From the NCBI GenBank assembly GCA_017887445.1, contig JAGHIA010000001.1, forward strand, positions 1-33,012: 33,012 bases of DNA, given 5' to 3'. Positions 16,757 to 24,940 of the stretch are shown one piece after another. The translations under genes and the position numbers were made by a program. Origin of the DNA: Fusicatenibacter sp. (GTDB lineage: Bacteria; Bacillota; Clostridia; Lachnospirales; Lachnospiraceae). Numbering within the stretch: the first letter of the stretch is position 1; each line of letters begins with the position of its first letter. The notes below the pieces were generated by a model, which was not told where the DNA came from, made no database searches, and worked only from the letters and a program-made list of their open reading frames with translations.

Positions 16757-16762
16757 TATAAT
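16757..16762 (+). promoter_or_regulatory. Probable -10 element of the Pel operon promoter
   Basis: A consensus TATAAT; the -35 region is poor (GGATTT-like). Upstream, GCACTTAAG occurs twice as a direct repeat (16653-16661 and 16701-16709), each containing the palindrome CTTAAG, and could bind a regulator. The weak -35 would fit an activated promoter. Confidence 0.55.
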
Positions 16763-16877
16763 AGAAAAGGTATATCCTGCCTGAAAGCAGAAAAGGCAGC
16801 GATTCTATACCAACAAAAACATAAGTCTGCGGTCTGTTTTTATCTGCCGCAGATTTGTGATATGAGGATGTGAGAAT
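16763..16877 (+). other. Leader of the Pel operon with two hairpins
   Basis: About 105-115 bases of untranslated leader. CTGCCT/AAGGCAG (about 16779-16801) and TCTGCGG/CCGCAGA (16826-16853) can form hairpins. I compared it with c-di-GMP-I and c-di-GMP-II riboswitch patterns from memory and see no match. Neither hairpin is followed by a proper U-run. Confidence 0.4.
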
Positions 16878-19016
16878 GTGAAGGTGTTGATGGTAGGAAT
16901 ACAGGATGTGACTTCGGGATATATTGCCGACCGTCTGAAACGGGAAGGAAACCATATTACATGGTTCACCGCTCAGAACAAAGAGGAGGAGAAGCCCCGC
17001 ACACGAGTCAAGACATATCGTCATGAGTACGATGTACGCTCGATCCTGCGGGTACTGCAGATGAGGGATATTGATACGGCCATTTTTCATTATGGCTCCT
17101 ACCGTGGAACTGTGGAGGAAGAACGGCGGGATGAAAGCCGTATCCCGGCGCTGCAGTGTCTGCTCAGCGCCATGGAGATTTATGGAAAGGTAGATCAGCT
17201 GGTCTATCTGTCGACGGTTGAGCTGAATCATCATAATATCAATACGCCCCGGATGGCCGAGATGCGCTACGGTGAAGCGCTGGTGGAGTATTACGCGAAA
17301 AGCAGCAGCACACAAGCTGTCATTTTGCGTACCGGTATGGTTTACGGCGAGGGAAAGCTAAGCGGTATGGGATATATTGGCCGCGGAATCCAGAAAATAC
17401 TGAAGGATCAGGTGATCGAAAGCCGGTGCAGCGCCGGCAGTCTGGTGGATCTGGTCTATGCCGGAGATGTGGCCATGGCGGTATTCCGGCTTCTGACCAA
17501 TGCGTGCAGCGGTACATATTATTGTCTGACCGGCAAGCCTGTTTCTATGCAGAAGCTGCACGACACTCTGAGCAGAATGCTGAAACTGCCGGCAAAAGTC
17601 GGATACCGCAACGAGGAGGAAACGCTTCCGGCAGAGAAATATCTGGCGCTGAGCCAGCCACTGCGAATGGAGACCGGATGGTTTCCGCTTTGTCTTGCGC
17701 AAAATGAAAGGGGCCTTCAAATACTCCAGGAGATTGCGGATCAGGCGCTGGCAGAAAGGGAAGAAGCGAAGGATTCCGTAAAGGGAGGGTTCTCTTTCCG
17801 AAGCTGGCTGAAGCAACATTCTTTCCTCCGCGGTCTGGCGGAAACGCTCCTGATCTTTGCCGCGGCAATGTTTCTTTCCCGATGGACGGAAGGAAACAGC
17901 GATATGCGTTATGTGGATATACGGCTCTTGTTTGTAATTCTGATCTCCATTCAATACGGACTTCGTCTGGGAATGATCGCGATTGTTCTGGCCTGTCTGG
18001 GTTACCTCCATGTTTTGTGGTCGTCGGGAATTGATATCGCATATCTTTTATACAGTGTGGAAACCTGGATTCCTTTTATTGTTTATGCTTTGTGCGGCGC
18101 CGCTATCGGCTATGTGACAGATATGCGCGCAGACAATATGGCCGAACTGGAAGAAAAAAACGAAACGCTCCATGAACGGTATGATTTCCTCAAAGAGCTG
18201 CAAAGAGAGACCATAGATGTCAAGCAGCAGCTTCAGCAGCAGCTTTCTGCCAGCAGGGAGAGTTTCGGAAAAGTGTACCAGATCAGTGAAAGACTTAATA
18301 CCCTGAGCCCAAATCAGATGCTGTACCGCTCTGTGGATGTGCTGTCGGAGATCATGGGCGACTGCCAGTGCGCTGTCTGGATGCTGAACGACACCGCTTA
18401 CTTTGCCAGAAGAAAAGCCTGTACCAAAGGTCTGCTGGATGTTCTTGGCGGCACCATGGTCATGGCGGACTATCCGCTGATCGCAGAAGGATTCGCAAAG
18501 GAAAATCTGTTTGCCAACAAAAATCTTGATCCCCGTTATCCGGATTTTGCGGTTCCGATCTACCGGGAAAATCATCCCATCGCTTTTGCCGCGCTGTATC
18601 AGGTCTCCCCGGAACGGTTCAGCGTCTATTACCAGAATCTGTTCAAGGTGGTTGTGGGACTCATCGAGAATAATTTAGCCCGCGCTATGGTGTATGAAGA
18701 ACAGACCTCGGATAAAACTTATCTGCCGGATACCATGCTGCTGAATGAGGATGCGTTTGAGCAGGCTCTGGATCTGGCGCGGAATGAGAGCGAAAAAGGG
18801 CATGTGAGTTTCCTGCTGCTGCGTATCAGACAAGACGGATTGTCTCTGCGTGAACTGTCTGAGCGGCTGATCCCTCTGATCCGCACGGATGATATCGCTG
18901 GAATCGATGGGCAGGGAAATCCCTGTGTGCTTTTGATGAATGCAGGGCAGGCGGATTTTGAGACGATCCAAAGGCGTTTTGCTTCCCGGAATGTGGAGGT
19001 AGAAGTCTGGAAGTAA
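16878..19016 (+). CDS. pelD: PelD-like c-di-GMP receptor with N-terminal SDR domain
   Basis: A 712-residue inner-membrane regulator of Pel-type polysaccharide synthesis. Order: an SDR/epimerase-like domain (1-295; VLMVGIQDVTSGYIADRL, VILRTGMVYGEG), membrane segments (about 318-336, 346-382, 395-413), a coiled coil (417-475, QQLQQQLSASRESF), a GAF domain (about 478-605) and a degenerate GGDEF domain (615-712). In the last, R669-T-D-D672 matches the RxxD c-di-GMP inhibitory site, while the active-site GGDEF position reads GQGNP, so it should bind c-di-GMP but not make it, as in Pseudomonas PelD. The SDR part lacks the YxxxK pair at the expected place and is probably not catalytic. GTG start, with GAGG 10 bases upstream. 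The final codons V-W-K-stop come from repeat-like sequence (GTCTGGAAGTAA). First gene of the operon. Confidence 0.85.
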   Translation: MKVLMVGIQDVTSGYIADRLKREGNHITWFTAQNKEEEKPRTRVKTYRHEYDVRSILRVLQMRDIDTAIFHYGSYRGTVEEERRDESRIPALQCLLSAMEIYGKVDQLVYLSTVELNHHNINTPRMAEMRYGEALVEYYAKSSSTQAVILRTGMVYGEGKLSGMGYIGRGIQKILKDQVIESRCSAGSLVDLVYAGDVAMAVFRLLTNACSGTYYCLTGKPVSMQKLHDTLSRMLKLPAKVGYRNEEETLPAEKYLALSQPLRMETGWFPLCLAQNERGLQILQEIADQALAEREEAKDSVKGGFSFRSWLKQHSFLRGLAETLLIFAAAMFLSRWTEGNSDMRYVDIRLLFVILISIQYGLRLGMIAIVLACLGYLHVLWSSGIDIAYLLYSVETWIPFIVYALCGAAIGYVTDMRADNMAELEEKNETLHERYDFLKELQRETIDVKQQLQQQLSASRESFGKVYQISERLNTLSPNQMLYRSVDVLSEIMGDCQCAVWMLNDTAYFARRKACTKGLLDVLGGTMVMADYPLIAEGFAKENLFANKNLDPRYPDFAVPIYRENHPIAFAALYQVSPERFSVYYQNLFKVVVGLIENNLARAMVYEEQTSDKTYLPDTMLLNEDAFEQALDLARNESEKGHVSFLLLRIRQDGLSLRELSERLIPLIRTDDIAGIDGQGNPCVLLMNAGQADFETIQRRFASRNVEVEVWK

Positions 19017-19078
19017 AAGTTTGAAAGTAAACTTCCGGATCTGCCATTATTGGCGCAGCCAGTGCGCCATGAAAGGGG
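19016..19078 (+). repeat. 63-bp RBS-bearing repeat, copy B (upstream of pelE)
   Basis: Same length as copy A, with the Shine-Dalgarno as AAAGGGG 5 bases before the pelE ATG. Hairpin 1 is damaged (TTTGAAAG against CTTCCGGA) while hairpin 2 (GGCGCA-GCCAG-TGCGCC) is intact. An extra 5' fragment (GTCTGGAAGTAAA, 19005-19017) precedes it and holds the stop codon of pelD. Confidence 0.85.
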
Positions 19079-19083
19079 TAAGA

Positions 19084-20010
19084 ATGTTTGATTGGATGAG
19101 TACATGGCAGGATGTGCTGCCGGTTTTGGCGGTCCTGTATCTTTTGCTGTGCGTCGTTTATGCGCTGGATTGCTTTTATACGGAAGGAAGTATGCAGGAA
19201 ACCATCTACAGCTTTGTGGTGTGCGCCTTTCTTCCGGTCATTGGTTTTATCCTTGTGTGGATGCGGAACTATTATGCCAAGCGGCGGATGGAACACGACC
19301 TGTCTTCCATTATGAAGGACGAGGGATTTTTTGAGGACGACCTGTCTTTTTTGAAACCGCTGGACCGGGAGACGGAGATAAACCATGTGCCTATGGAGGA
19401 GGCCCTGGCCTTAAACAATTTTGAGTTCCGCCGTAAGCGCGTCATGGAGACGCTGAGCCTGTCTGATACCATGTCTTACATGGGAGTGCTCCGGATGGCG
19501 ATGGAAAATGAGGATCCCGAAACGTCTCATTATGCCAGCTCTATTATCATGCTGATGCAGGAGCAGATGCAGACCAGTCTCCAGCAAAAAGGCTATGACT
19601 GGGAGCGGAACAAAGCGGACCGCGCCGCGGGATGCGAATATGAGGAGGAATTATACCGGCTTTTGACCGGAGAACTGTTGGATGCGCAAAGCCTGCGCCG
19701 CTACCATATTGCGTATGAGCAGCTTTCGGAGGAACTGCTCCGGGCAGAACTGCCGGAAGAGTCTCTTTTGCGGCACCGGTTTGAGATTGCCATGGATACC
19801 GGGGATATCACCGTGGCCAGCCAGGTGGTTGAGCGGTATCTGGCCTTATATCCTCACAGTGAGGAGGCGGTTTTTGAGAAAATCATGCTTTGCGTGCGCA
19901 TGAAAGACCGGCCGGCTTTGACTTCTTTTCTGGAAAGCCTTTCCGACCGGCCGGTGGTACTTACCCGGCGGGTATTGGACTGCATACGTTTCTTTGCGCA
20001 GGAAAAATAG
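19084..20010 (+). CDS. pelE: PelE-like membrane/TPR protein
   Basis: A 308-residue protein with two membrane segments near the N-terminus (about 9-24 and 37-58), then a cytoplasmic helical region (about 85-308) with repeated helix pairs in TPR style (for example DTGDITVASQVVERYLALYP, then EEAVFEKIMLCVRMKDRPAL). In Pel systems PelE sits in the inner-membrane synthase complex with PelD, PelF and PelG. Identification rests mainly on its place between pelD and the deacetylase gene plus the two-TM and TPR layout, since PelE sequences are poorly conserved. The ATG at 19084 is chosen because copy B of the repeat gives it a ribosome binding site; the 21 codons open upstream are repeat sequence. Confidence 0.75.
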   Translation: MFDWMSTWQDVLPVLAVLYLLLCVVYALDCFYTEGSMQETIYSFVVCAFLPVIGFILVWMRNYYAKRRMEHDLSSIMKDEGFFEDDLSFLKPLDRETEINHVPMEEALALNNFEFRRKRVMETLSLSDTMSYMGVLRMAMENEDPETSHYASSIIMLMQEQMQTSLQQKGYDWERNKADRAAGCEYEEELYRLLTGELLDAQSLRRYHIAYEQLSEELLRAELPEESLLRHRFEIAMDTGDITVASQVVERYLALYPHSEEAVFEKIMLCVRMKDRPALTSFLESLSDRPVVLTRRVLDCIRFFAQEK

Positions 20011-20022
20011 CGGAAGAAGCTG

Positions 20023-20051
20023 GTGACAGATTCAGCTGGCTGAAGCGTTAC
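20023..20051. repeat. 28-bp palindromic repeat, copy 5
   Basis: GTGAC and ATTCAG, a CTGG centre, then CTGAAGCGTTAC; one extra base makes it 29. It lies in the 64-base gap between pelE and pelA inside the operon, so it would be transcribed as a hairpin. Confidence 0.7.
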
Positions 20052-20074
20052 GGACGCTGAGAGAGGAGAGAGAG

Positions 20075-21928
20075 ATGAAGCAGTATTCGCGGTTGATTTT
20101 TGTTTCTGTGTTTTGTTTTGCGCTGGCGCTTCTGATGGCCTATACAGGAGCGGACCTCCATTTTAGCGCGGCGTATTCCGCCGATCTGGAGGAGTTTACG
20201 CAGGAGGCTGTACATACGGAGCCTCATGAGGGCTACGAAAAGGAAAAAAGCATTTTGGTGCTGTACAGTCCCGGCAGTGAAAGCAGTGAAAAATATACCG
20301 GCAATCTCTGTGACGTGCTGGATTATCTGAAGTGGGAATACGAAACTCTGGACATTGGCAGAGCGGACGCTGTCAGTTATCACGATTACCGTATGGTGAT
20401 CCTTGCTACGGATCGCATGGAGCAGGATCTGGAGGATGATCCACGGCGTATTTTGAATTATGTGGCTGACGGCGGGCAGTTGTTTCTCGGCATGCTCCAA
20501 ACAGATTACGGAAGAAATTTCCAGGCAGTCTATCGTCAGCTTGGAATCCATGAATATACCGATTATCAGGAATACGACCGTCTTTCTTTCGACGAGGACC
20601 TGCTGGTGGGAACCGCTGGCCAGACGCTGCAAAGCGAGGAGCTGGTAGATACCTGTCTGAGAGTCACCCTTCAGGAAGGCACAAGCGTTTATCTTTCCGC
20701 GGAAGTGGGTGAGCAGGCGATTCCTTTGTTCTGGACGTTTGACTATGGGGAAGGGACGGCGGGGGTTCTTAACGCTTCCTTTGCGGTTGGTGATTTCTTC
20801 CGGGGTGTCCTTTCCGGGTGCCTGCAGGCCATTTGTGGAACCAGTATGTATCCGGTGATCAATGCAGGCTGTGTGTTTATCGATGATTTTCCGTCTCCCC
20901 AGTATGATGTGGAGAGTGAAGTGATCTCCAAAGACTATAACCGCAGCGTGACGGAATTTTACCGGGATATCTGGTGGCCGGATATGCAAAAAGCCGCCAG
21001 AACGGCAGGGGTCAAATATACCGGGCTTTTTATCTCTACATATAATGATGTGGTGGACCCCGGTGAATTCTCTTTTGCGGAACAGGCGATGATGCGCTAT
21101 TACGGAAACAGCCTGATCCGTGGAGGGCATGAGATGGGAGCCCACGGCTACAATCATCAGCCTCTGGCTGAGAACGGACAGGTGCCGGAGGAACTGAACT
21201 ACCATTCCTGGGACAGTCTGGAGGATATGACGGCTGCCGTTTCAGAGCTTCGCTCCATCGCGGCGGAGTTGTTTCCCAATGTTACCCTGACCAGTTATGT
21301 ACCGCCCAGCAATTACTTAAGCCCTATGGGACGGCAGGCTGTGATCCGCGCGCTGCCAGAACTGAAGGTTATTTCCGGCCTCTATGTGGATGAGGGGGAG
21401 GAAGGCGCGATCTATCTGTCGCGTTTTGAGACTGCGGAGGATGGGGTTGCTGATTTTCCCCGGATCACTTCCGGTATGATCGCCAGCGAGTATGAGACCC
21501 TGGCATGGCAAAGCGCTCTGACCCTCCATGGCGTATTCTCTCACTTCATCCATCCGGACGATATCCTGGACCCGGAGCGCAGCGACGGAAAAAACTGGGA
21601 AACCTTGCTGGAGGGGTTTGAGACCCTGCTTTCACAGGTGAACGGCTCCGCTGCGGGGCTGCGGTATATGACGGCTTCTCAGGCGGCGGACGCTGTCCGG
21701 ACTTATGAGGACGCAGTGCCTTACATTTCCTATTCCGGGAAGGAGATCGTATGCACCGTAGATAACTTTCACGGTGAAGCGTATTTTTATCTGCGCACAG
21801 ACAAAACTCCTGTGGCGGCGGATTCCAACTGCACCGTTTCCTGCCTGGACGGTGAGGGGGACGGACACTATTATGTCGTCTGCGCCAGATCCCCGCAGTT
21901 TACCATTCAGTTGAAAGGAGGCGTTTGA
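20075..21928 (+). CDS. pelA: PelA-type polysaccharide deacetylase (DUF2194), deacetylase domain only
   Basis: A 617-residue protein with an N-terminal signal or anchor segment (about 7-23), an N-terminal flavodoxin/GATase-like region (58-250: KSILVLYSP, ILNYVADGGQLFLG), then a carbohydrate esterase 4-like domain from about residue 263. Expected metal and catalytic residues are visible: D270-D271 in FIDDFPSP, H357 and H361 in AHGYNH, and H490/H493 in SHFIHPDD. This is the deacetylase part of PelA without the glycoside hydrolase domain found in Gram-negative PelA, the form known from Gram-positive pel operons. It would deacetylate GalNAc-rich Pel polymer outside the membrane. GAGGAGAG precedes the ATG. 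The next gene starts 3 bases after the stop. Confidence 0.85.
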   Translation: MKQYSRLIFVSVFCFALALLMAYTGADLHFSAAYSADLEEFTQEAVHTEPHEGYEKEKSILVLYSPGSESSEKYTGNLCDVLDYLKWEYETLDIGRADAVSYHDYRMVILATDRMEQDLEDDPRRILNYVADGGQLFLGMLQTDYGRNFQAVYRQLGIHEYTDYQEYDRLSFDEDLLVGTAGQTLQSEELVDTCLRVTLQEGTSVYLSAEVGEQAIPLFWTFDYGEGTAGVLNASFAVGDFFRGVLSGCLQAICGTSMYPVINAGCVFIDDFPSPQYDVESEVISKDYNRSVTEFYRDIWWPDMQKAARTAGVKYTGLFISTYNDVVDPGEFSFAEQAMMRYYGNSLIRGGHEMGAHGYNHQPLAENGQVPEELNYHSWDSLEDMTAAVSELRSIAAELFPNVTLTSYVPPSNYLSPMGRQAVIRALPELKVISGLYVDEGEEGAIYLSRFETAEDGVADFPRITSGMIASEYETLAWQSALTLHGVFSHFIHPDDILDPERSDGKNWETLLEGFETLLSQVNGSAAGLRYMTASQAADAVRTYEDAVPYISYSGKEIVCTVDNFHGEAYFYLRTDKTPVAADSNCTVSCLDGEGDGHYYVVCARSPQFTIQLKGGV

Positions 21929-21931
21929 CCT

Positions 21932-23341
21932 ATGAAAATATGTCTGCTGGCGGAGGGGTGTTATCCCTATGTGGCCGGCGGCGTGTCCTCCTGGATACAA
22001 ATGCTGGTAACCGGCATGCCGGAACATGAATTTGAAATCTTTGCCATCGGCGCAGAGGAGAAGCAGCGGGGACAGTACAAATATACCCTTCCCGGGAACA
22101 TTACCGCCGTTCATGAATATTTTTTGGACTCCTTCTATGAGGAGGGGGACCGGTCCGGACGGGTGGAGCTTACTCCTGCCGCAAGGCGGGCCTTTATCGA
22201 TCTGTTGGTGGGAAATCCTGTGGCATGGGACGCTATTTTTGACCAGTTCGGAAAGGATTCTCCATTTCGCGCCAACGACTTTCTGTGTTCGCCGGCCTTT
22301 ATGGAGATCGTTATGGAGGTGGGGAACATGCCCCGGTACCAGCATACTCCTTTTATCGAGGTATTCTGGACCATCCGTTCCATGCTGCTGCCGATGCTGA
22401 ATCTGCTGCGGTGCGATATTCCGGAGGCGGATATTTACCACAGCGTATCGACAGGCTACGCCGGATTGGTGGCTTCCGTTTTCCGTTACCGCACAGGAAA
22501 ACCATTTATCCTGACTGAGCATGGAATTTATTCCCGGGAGCGGGAGGAGGAGATCCTGAAGGCTGCCTGGGTCAATACACTTTTTAAACAGACCTGGATC
22601 GACTTTTTTGCCGCCATGTGCCGGGGCGGCTATACCCATGCGGACAGGGTGATCTCTCTTTTCCACGGCGCGCGGTACACTCAGATCCAGCTTGGAGCGC
22701 CGGAAGAAAAATGCAGCGTGATCCCCAATGGAATCAATATGGCCCGTTTTTCTGTGGTCTCGCCCATTCCGGAGGAGCCGCATCCTCTTGCGGTGGGAGC
22801 CATTATCCGCGTGGTTCCCATTAAGGATATAAAAACCATGATCCAGGCGTTCGCGCTGCTGAGATTAAAGCGGCCGGACGCGCGTCTGTATATTATCGGG
22901 CCGACGGATGAATCCCCGGAATACTATCGGGAATGTCTGGATCTGGTGAAGAATCTGGAATGTGAAGGGATTGAATTTGTGGGGAGGGTCAACGTGGTGG
23001 AGTGGCTGCCCAAAATAGATATCGTAATCCTGACCAGCATTTCCGAGGGGCAGCCGTTTGTCCTTCTGGAGGCCATGGCCGCCCGCCGCCCGGTGTTATC
23101 TACCAATGTAGGCTCCTGCAGGGAGATCATAGAAGGTTATGACGACCCATACGGACCTGCCGGTGTGGTGGTTCCGGTGATGAACCCGCCCCGCATTGCC
23201 GAGGGGATCCTGGAAGTATGTAAGGATACGGCCACTATGCGCGCTTTTGCGGAAAACGGATATGCCAGAGTGTCGGCGCTCTATCAGGATCAGGATTTTC
23301 TGGACAGATACCGCACGCTCTATCAGGATGTTAGGAGGTGA
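21932..23341 (+). CDS. pelF: PelF-type glycosyltransferase (GT4)
   Basis: A 469-residue cytoplasmic GT-B glycosyltransferase that polymerises the Pel sugar from a UDP-linked donor. The N-terminal half (DUF3492 type) starts ICLLAEGCYPYVAGGVSSW and includes ILTEHGIYSREREEE (193-207), both typical of PelF. The C-terminal half has IPNGINMARF and the retaining GT4 EX7E motif at E372 and E380 (SEGQPFVLLEAM). The length is normal. AAAGGAGG precedes the ATG and overlaps the end of pelA, so translation is coupled. It should work with PelG, which moves the chain across the membrane. Confidence 0.93.
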   Translation: MKICLLAEGCYPYVAGGVSSWIQMLVTGMPEHEFEIFAIGAEEKQRGQYKYTLPGNITAVHEYFLDSFYEEGDRSGRVELTPAARRAFIDLLVGNPVAWDAIFDQFGKDSPFRANDFLCSPAFMEIVMEVGNMPRYQHTPFIEVFWTIRSMLLPMLNLLRCDIPEADIYHSVSTGYAGLVASVFRYRTGKPFILTEHGIYSREREEEILKAAWVNTLFKQTWIDFFAAMCRGGYTHADRVISLFHGARYTQIQLGAPEEKCSVIPNGINMARFSVVSPIPEEPHPLAVGAIIRVVPIKDIKTMIQAFALLRLKRPDARLYIIGPTDESPEYYRECLDLVKNLECEGIEFVGRVNVVEWLPKIDIVILTSISEGQPFVLLEAMAARRPVLSTNVGSCREIIEGYDDPYGPAGVVVPVMNPPRIAEGILEVCKDTATMRAFAENGYARVSALYQDQDFLDRYRTLYQDVRR

Positions 23342-23347
23342 GGCTGC

Positions 23348-24940
23348 GTGGCAGGCGTTGGTTTTGAACTGAAAAAGCTGTTCCGCTCCAAAGAGGGATA
23401 TTTTAATAAGATCCGGGGATTTGCAGTTTCCACTGCCGTCACTCAGGGCCCTATGATGCTGAATATCCTGCTCTTGTTTCTCATGCGGTTTCTGCTGGAC
23501 AGGGACGGAGCCGTTTATATGGAACAGGAATGGCTGCTGTACACAGTGACCTATACCACTATTTTTTCGCTGATCCTGTCCAATACGGTCCTGATGTTCA
23601 TTGACCGGTATGTGTCGGATTGTATCTATAATGAGGAAACGGAGCGTATCCTTCCGTCGTTTCATGGCCTTATGGTGCTTCTGCTGCTGGCAGGCGGTGT
23701 GATCGGGGGATTTTATCTTATTCCCTGTCCGCGGGATCTGATCTATAAGCTGTTCGCGCTGCTGCAGTTTCTGCTGCTTCTGATTGTTTGGGCGCAGATG
23801 AGCTATCTGTCCGCGCTGAAGCAGTACGGCAAGGTGCTGACAGGCTTCCTGGTGTCCGTGACCGTCTCGGTAGGTCTGGGTATTCTTCTGATCATTTTCA
23901 CGGACCTGGACCGGGTCAATGCCGCGTTGGCCGCCATCACCTGCGGCTACGCTGTGATGATGGTGATGTTCTACCAGCAGATGCTGATCTATTATCCCAA
24001 GGGGAAGACGGATCTGTTCGGCTGGCTGGGCGCGTTGGACGATTACAAAATACTGATCGCCATTGGCTTTTTTATGGCTGCGGGACTTTATGTCCACAAC
24101 TTCGCTTACTGGCTCAGTCCTATGAAAAACGCTGTCTGGGACTGGGGCGTCTTTTGTACAAAGTATGATATCCCCACTTTCTATGCCACGCTGACGGTGA
24201 CGCCAATGCTCGTGCTGTTTGTGGTTTCGGTGGAGACCAAGGTCTACCGTCAGTACCGGGAATATTTCGACGCTATTCTCCGGGGCGGAACGCTGCAGGA
24301 TATCGTGCAGGCCCGAAAAAATATGGAGACCGTGATCTTCCGGGAACTGAGCCATATGGTCACCATGCAGTTCTTTGTTTCCGTGGTCTGTTCCACCTTT
24401 CTTGCGGATGTTCTTGCGGGAATGGGAATGGATGATGAGCAGACCGTGATTTTCCGGACCCTTTGCTTTGGCTATTGCCTGTACGGACTCGCCAAATGCC
24501 AGATCATTCTGATGCTCTATTTTGAGGACAGAAAAGGCGCCTTGCTGGGCGCTGGCGTATTTTTGCTGGCCAGCGGTGTTCTGTCTGCGGTAAATCTGCG
24601 TTTTGATACTCCATTGTGGGGAATGGGGTATCTGGCGGCAGCCTTTGTGACAGCAGTCTATGGTTCCATGCGCCTGCGCTATTTTCTGGACCGGCTGGAA
24701 TACAAGGTGTTCCTGCGGCAGCCGCTGTTCGCTCATGAAAAGAATGGCGTGTTTCTGCGCTTCGCGGCGGATATGGCCCGGAGGGAGCAGGAAGGATACC
24801 AGAAAATGAAACCGCACTTAAAGCGGAACAGGAGGAGAAAAAAGTCTGGAAGTAAACTTCCAAATCTACCATTATTGGCGCGGCTGGTGCGCCGTGAAAG
24901 GAGAAAGAATGATTCCGGAAAAGATGATCAAGCGGTGTAA
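23348..24940 (+). CDS. pelG: PelG-type polysaccharide membrane transporter, with repeat-derived C-terminus
   Basis: A 530-residue integral membrane protein with about 12 membrane segments. The N-terminus AGVGFELKKLF is the PelG hallmark, and INYxE-like positively charged loops follow. PelG is the flippase-like partner of PelF. The start is GTG with AGGAGG about 9 bases upstream. Its last 30 or so codons are odd: after KRNRRRKK the frame reads through copy C of the 63-bp repeat (GSKLPNLPLLARLVRRER) and on into the next gene, stopping at 24940, 32 bases past the start of the cotH-like gene. The original PelG probably ended near 24840, and insertion of the repeat removed the stop. Confidence 0.9.
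   Translation: MAGVGFELKKLFRSKEGYFNKIRGFAVSTAVTQGPMMLNILLLFLMRFLLDRDGAVYMEQEWLLYTVTYTTIFSLILSNTVLMFIDRYVSDCIYNEETERILPSFHGLMVLLLLAGGVIGGFYLIPCPRDLIYKLFALLQFLLLLIVWAQMSYLSALKQYGKVLTGFLVSVTVSVGLGILLIIFTDLDRVNAALAAITCGYAVMMVMFYQQMLIYYPKGKTDLFGWLGALDDYKILIAIGFFMAAGLYVHNFAYWLSPMKNAVWDWGVFCTKYDIPTFYATLTVTPMLVLFVVSVETKVYRQYREYFDAILRGGTLQDIVQARKNMETVIFRELSHMVTMQFFVSVVCSTFLADVLAGMGMDDEQTVIFRTLCFGYCLYGLAKCQIILMLYFEDRKGALLGAGVFLLASGVLSAVNLRFDTPLWGMGYLAAAFVTAVYGSMRLRYFLDRLEYKVFLRQPLFAHEKNGVFLRFAADMARREQEGYQKMKPHLKRNRRRKKSGSKLPNLPLLARLVRRERRKNDSGKDDQAV
24841..24903 (+). repeat. 63-bp RBS-bearing repeat, copy C (upstream of the cotH-like gene)
   Basis: Full-length copy with AAAGGAG 5 bases before the ATG at 24909. 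Hairpin 2 has altered bases (GGCGCG-GCTGG-TGCGCC), and the internal ATG of the other copies is GTG here. It lies inside the 3' end of pelG in a different frame from the other junctions. Confidence 0.85.

Noticed and set aside
16763-16877. c-di-GMP riboswitch in the Pel leader
   Set aside because: It would fit the biology, but neither the GEMM-I nor the c-di-GMP-II conserved core can be found in the leader.
23096-24817. 573-residue ORF on the minus strand opposite pelF and pelG
   Set aside because: Shadow frame with His/Gln-rich composition, covering parts of two well-identified genes.
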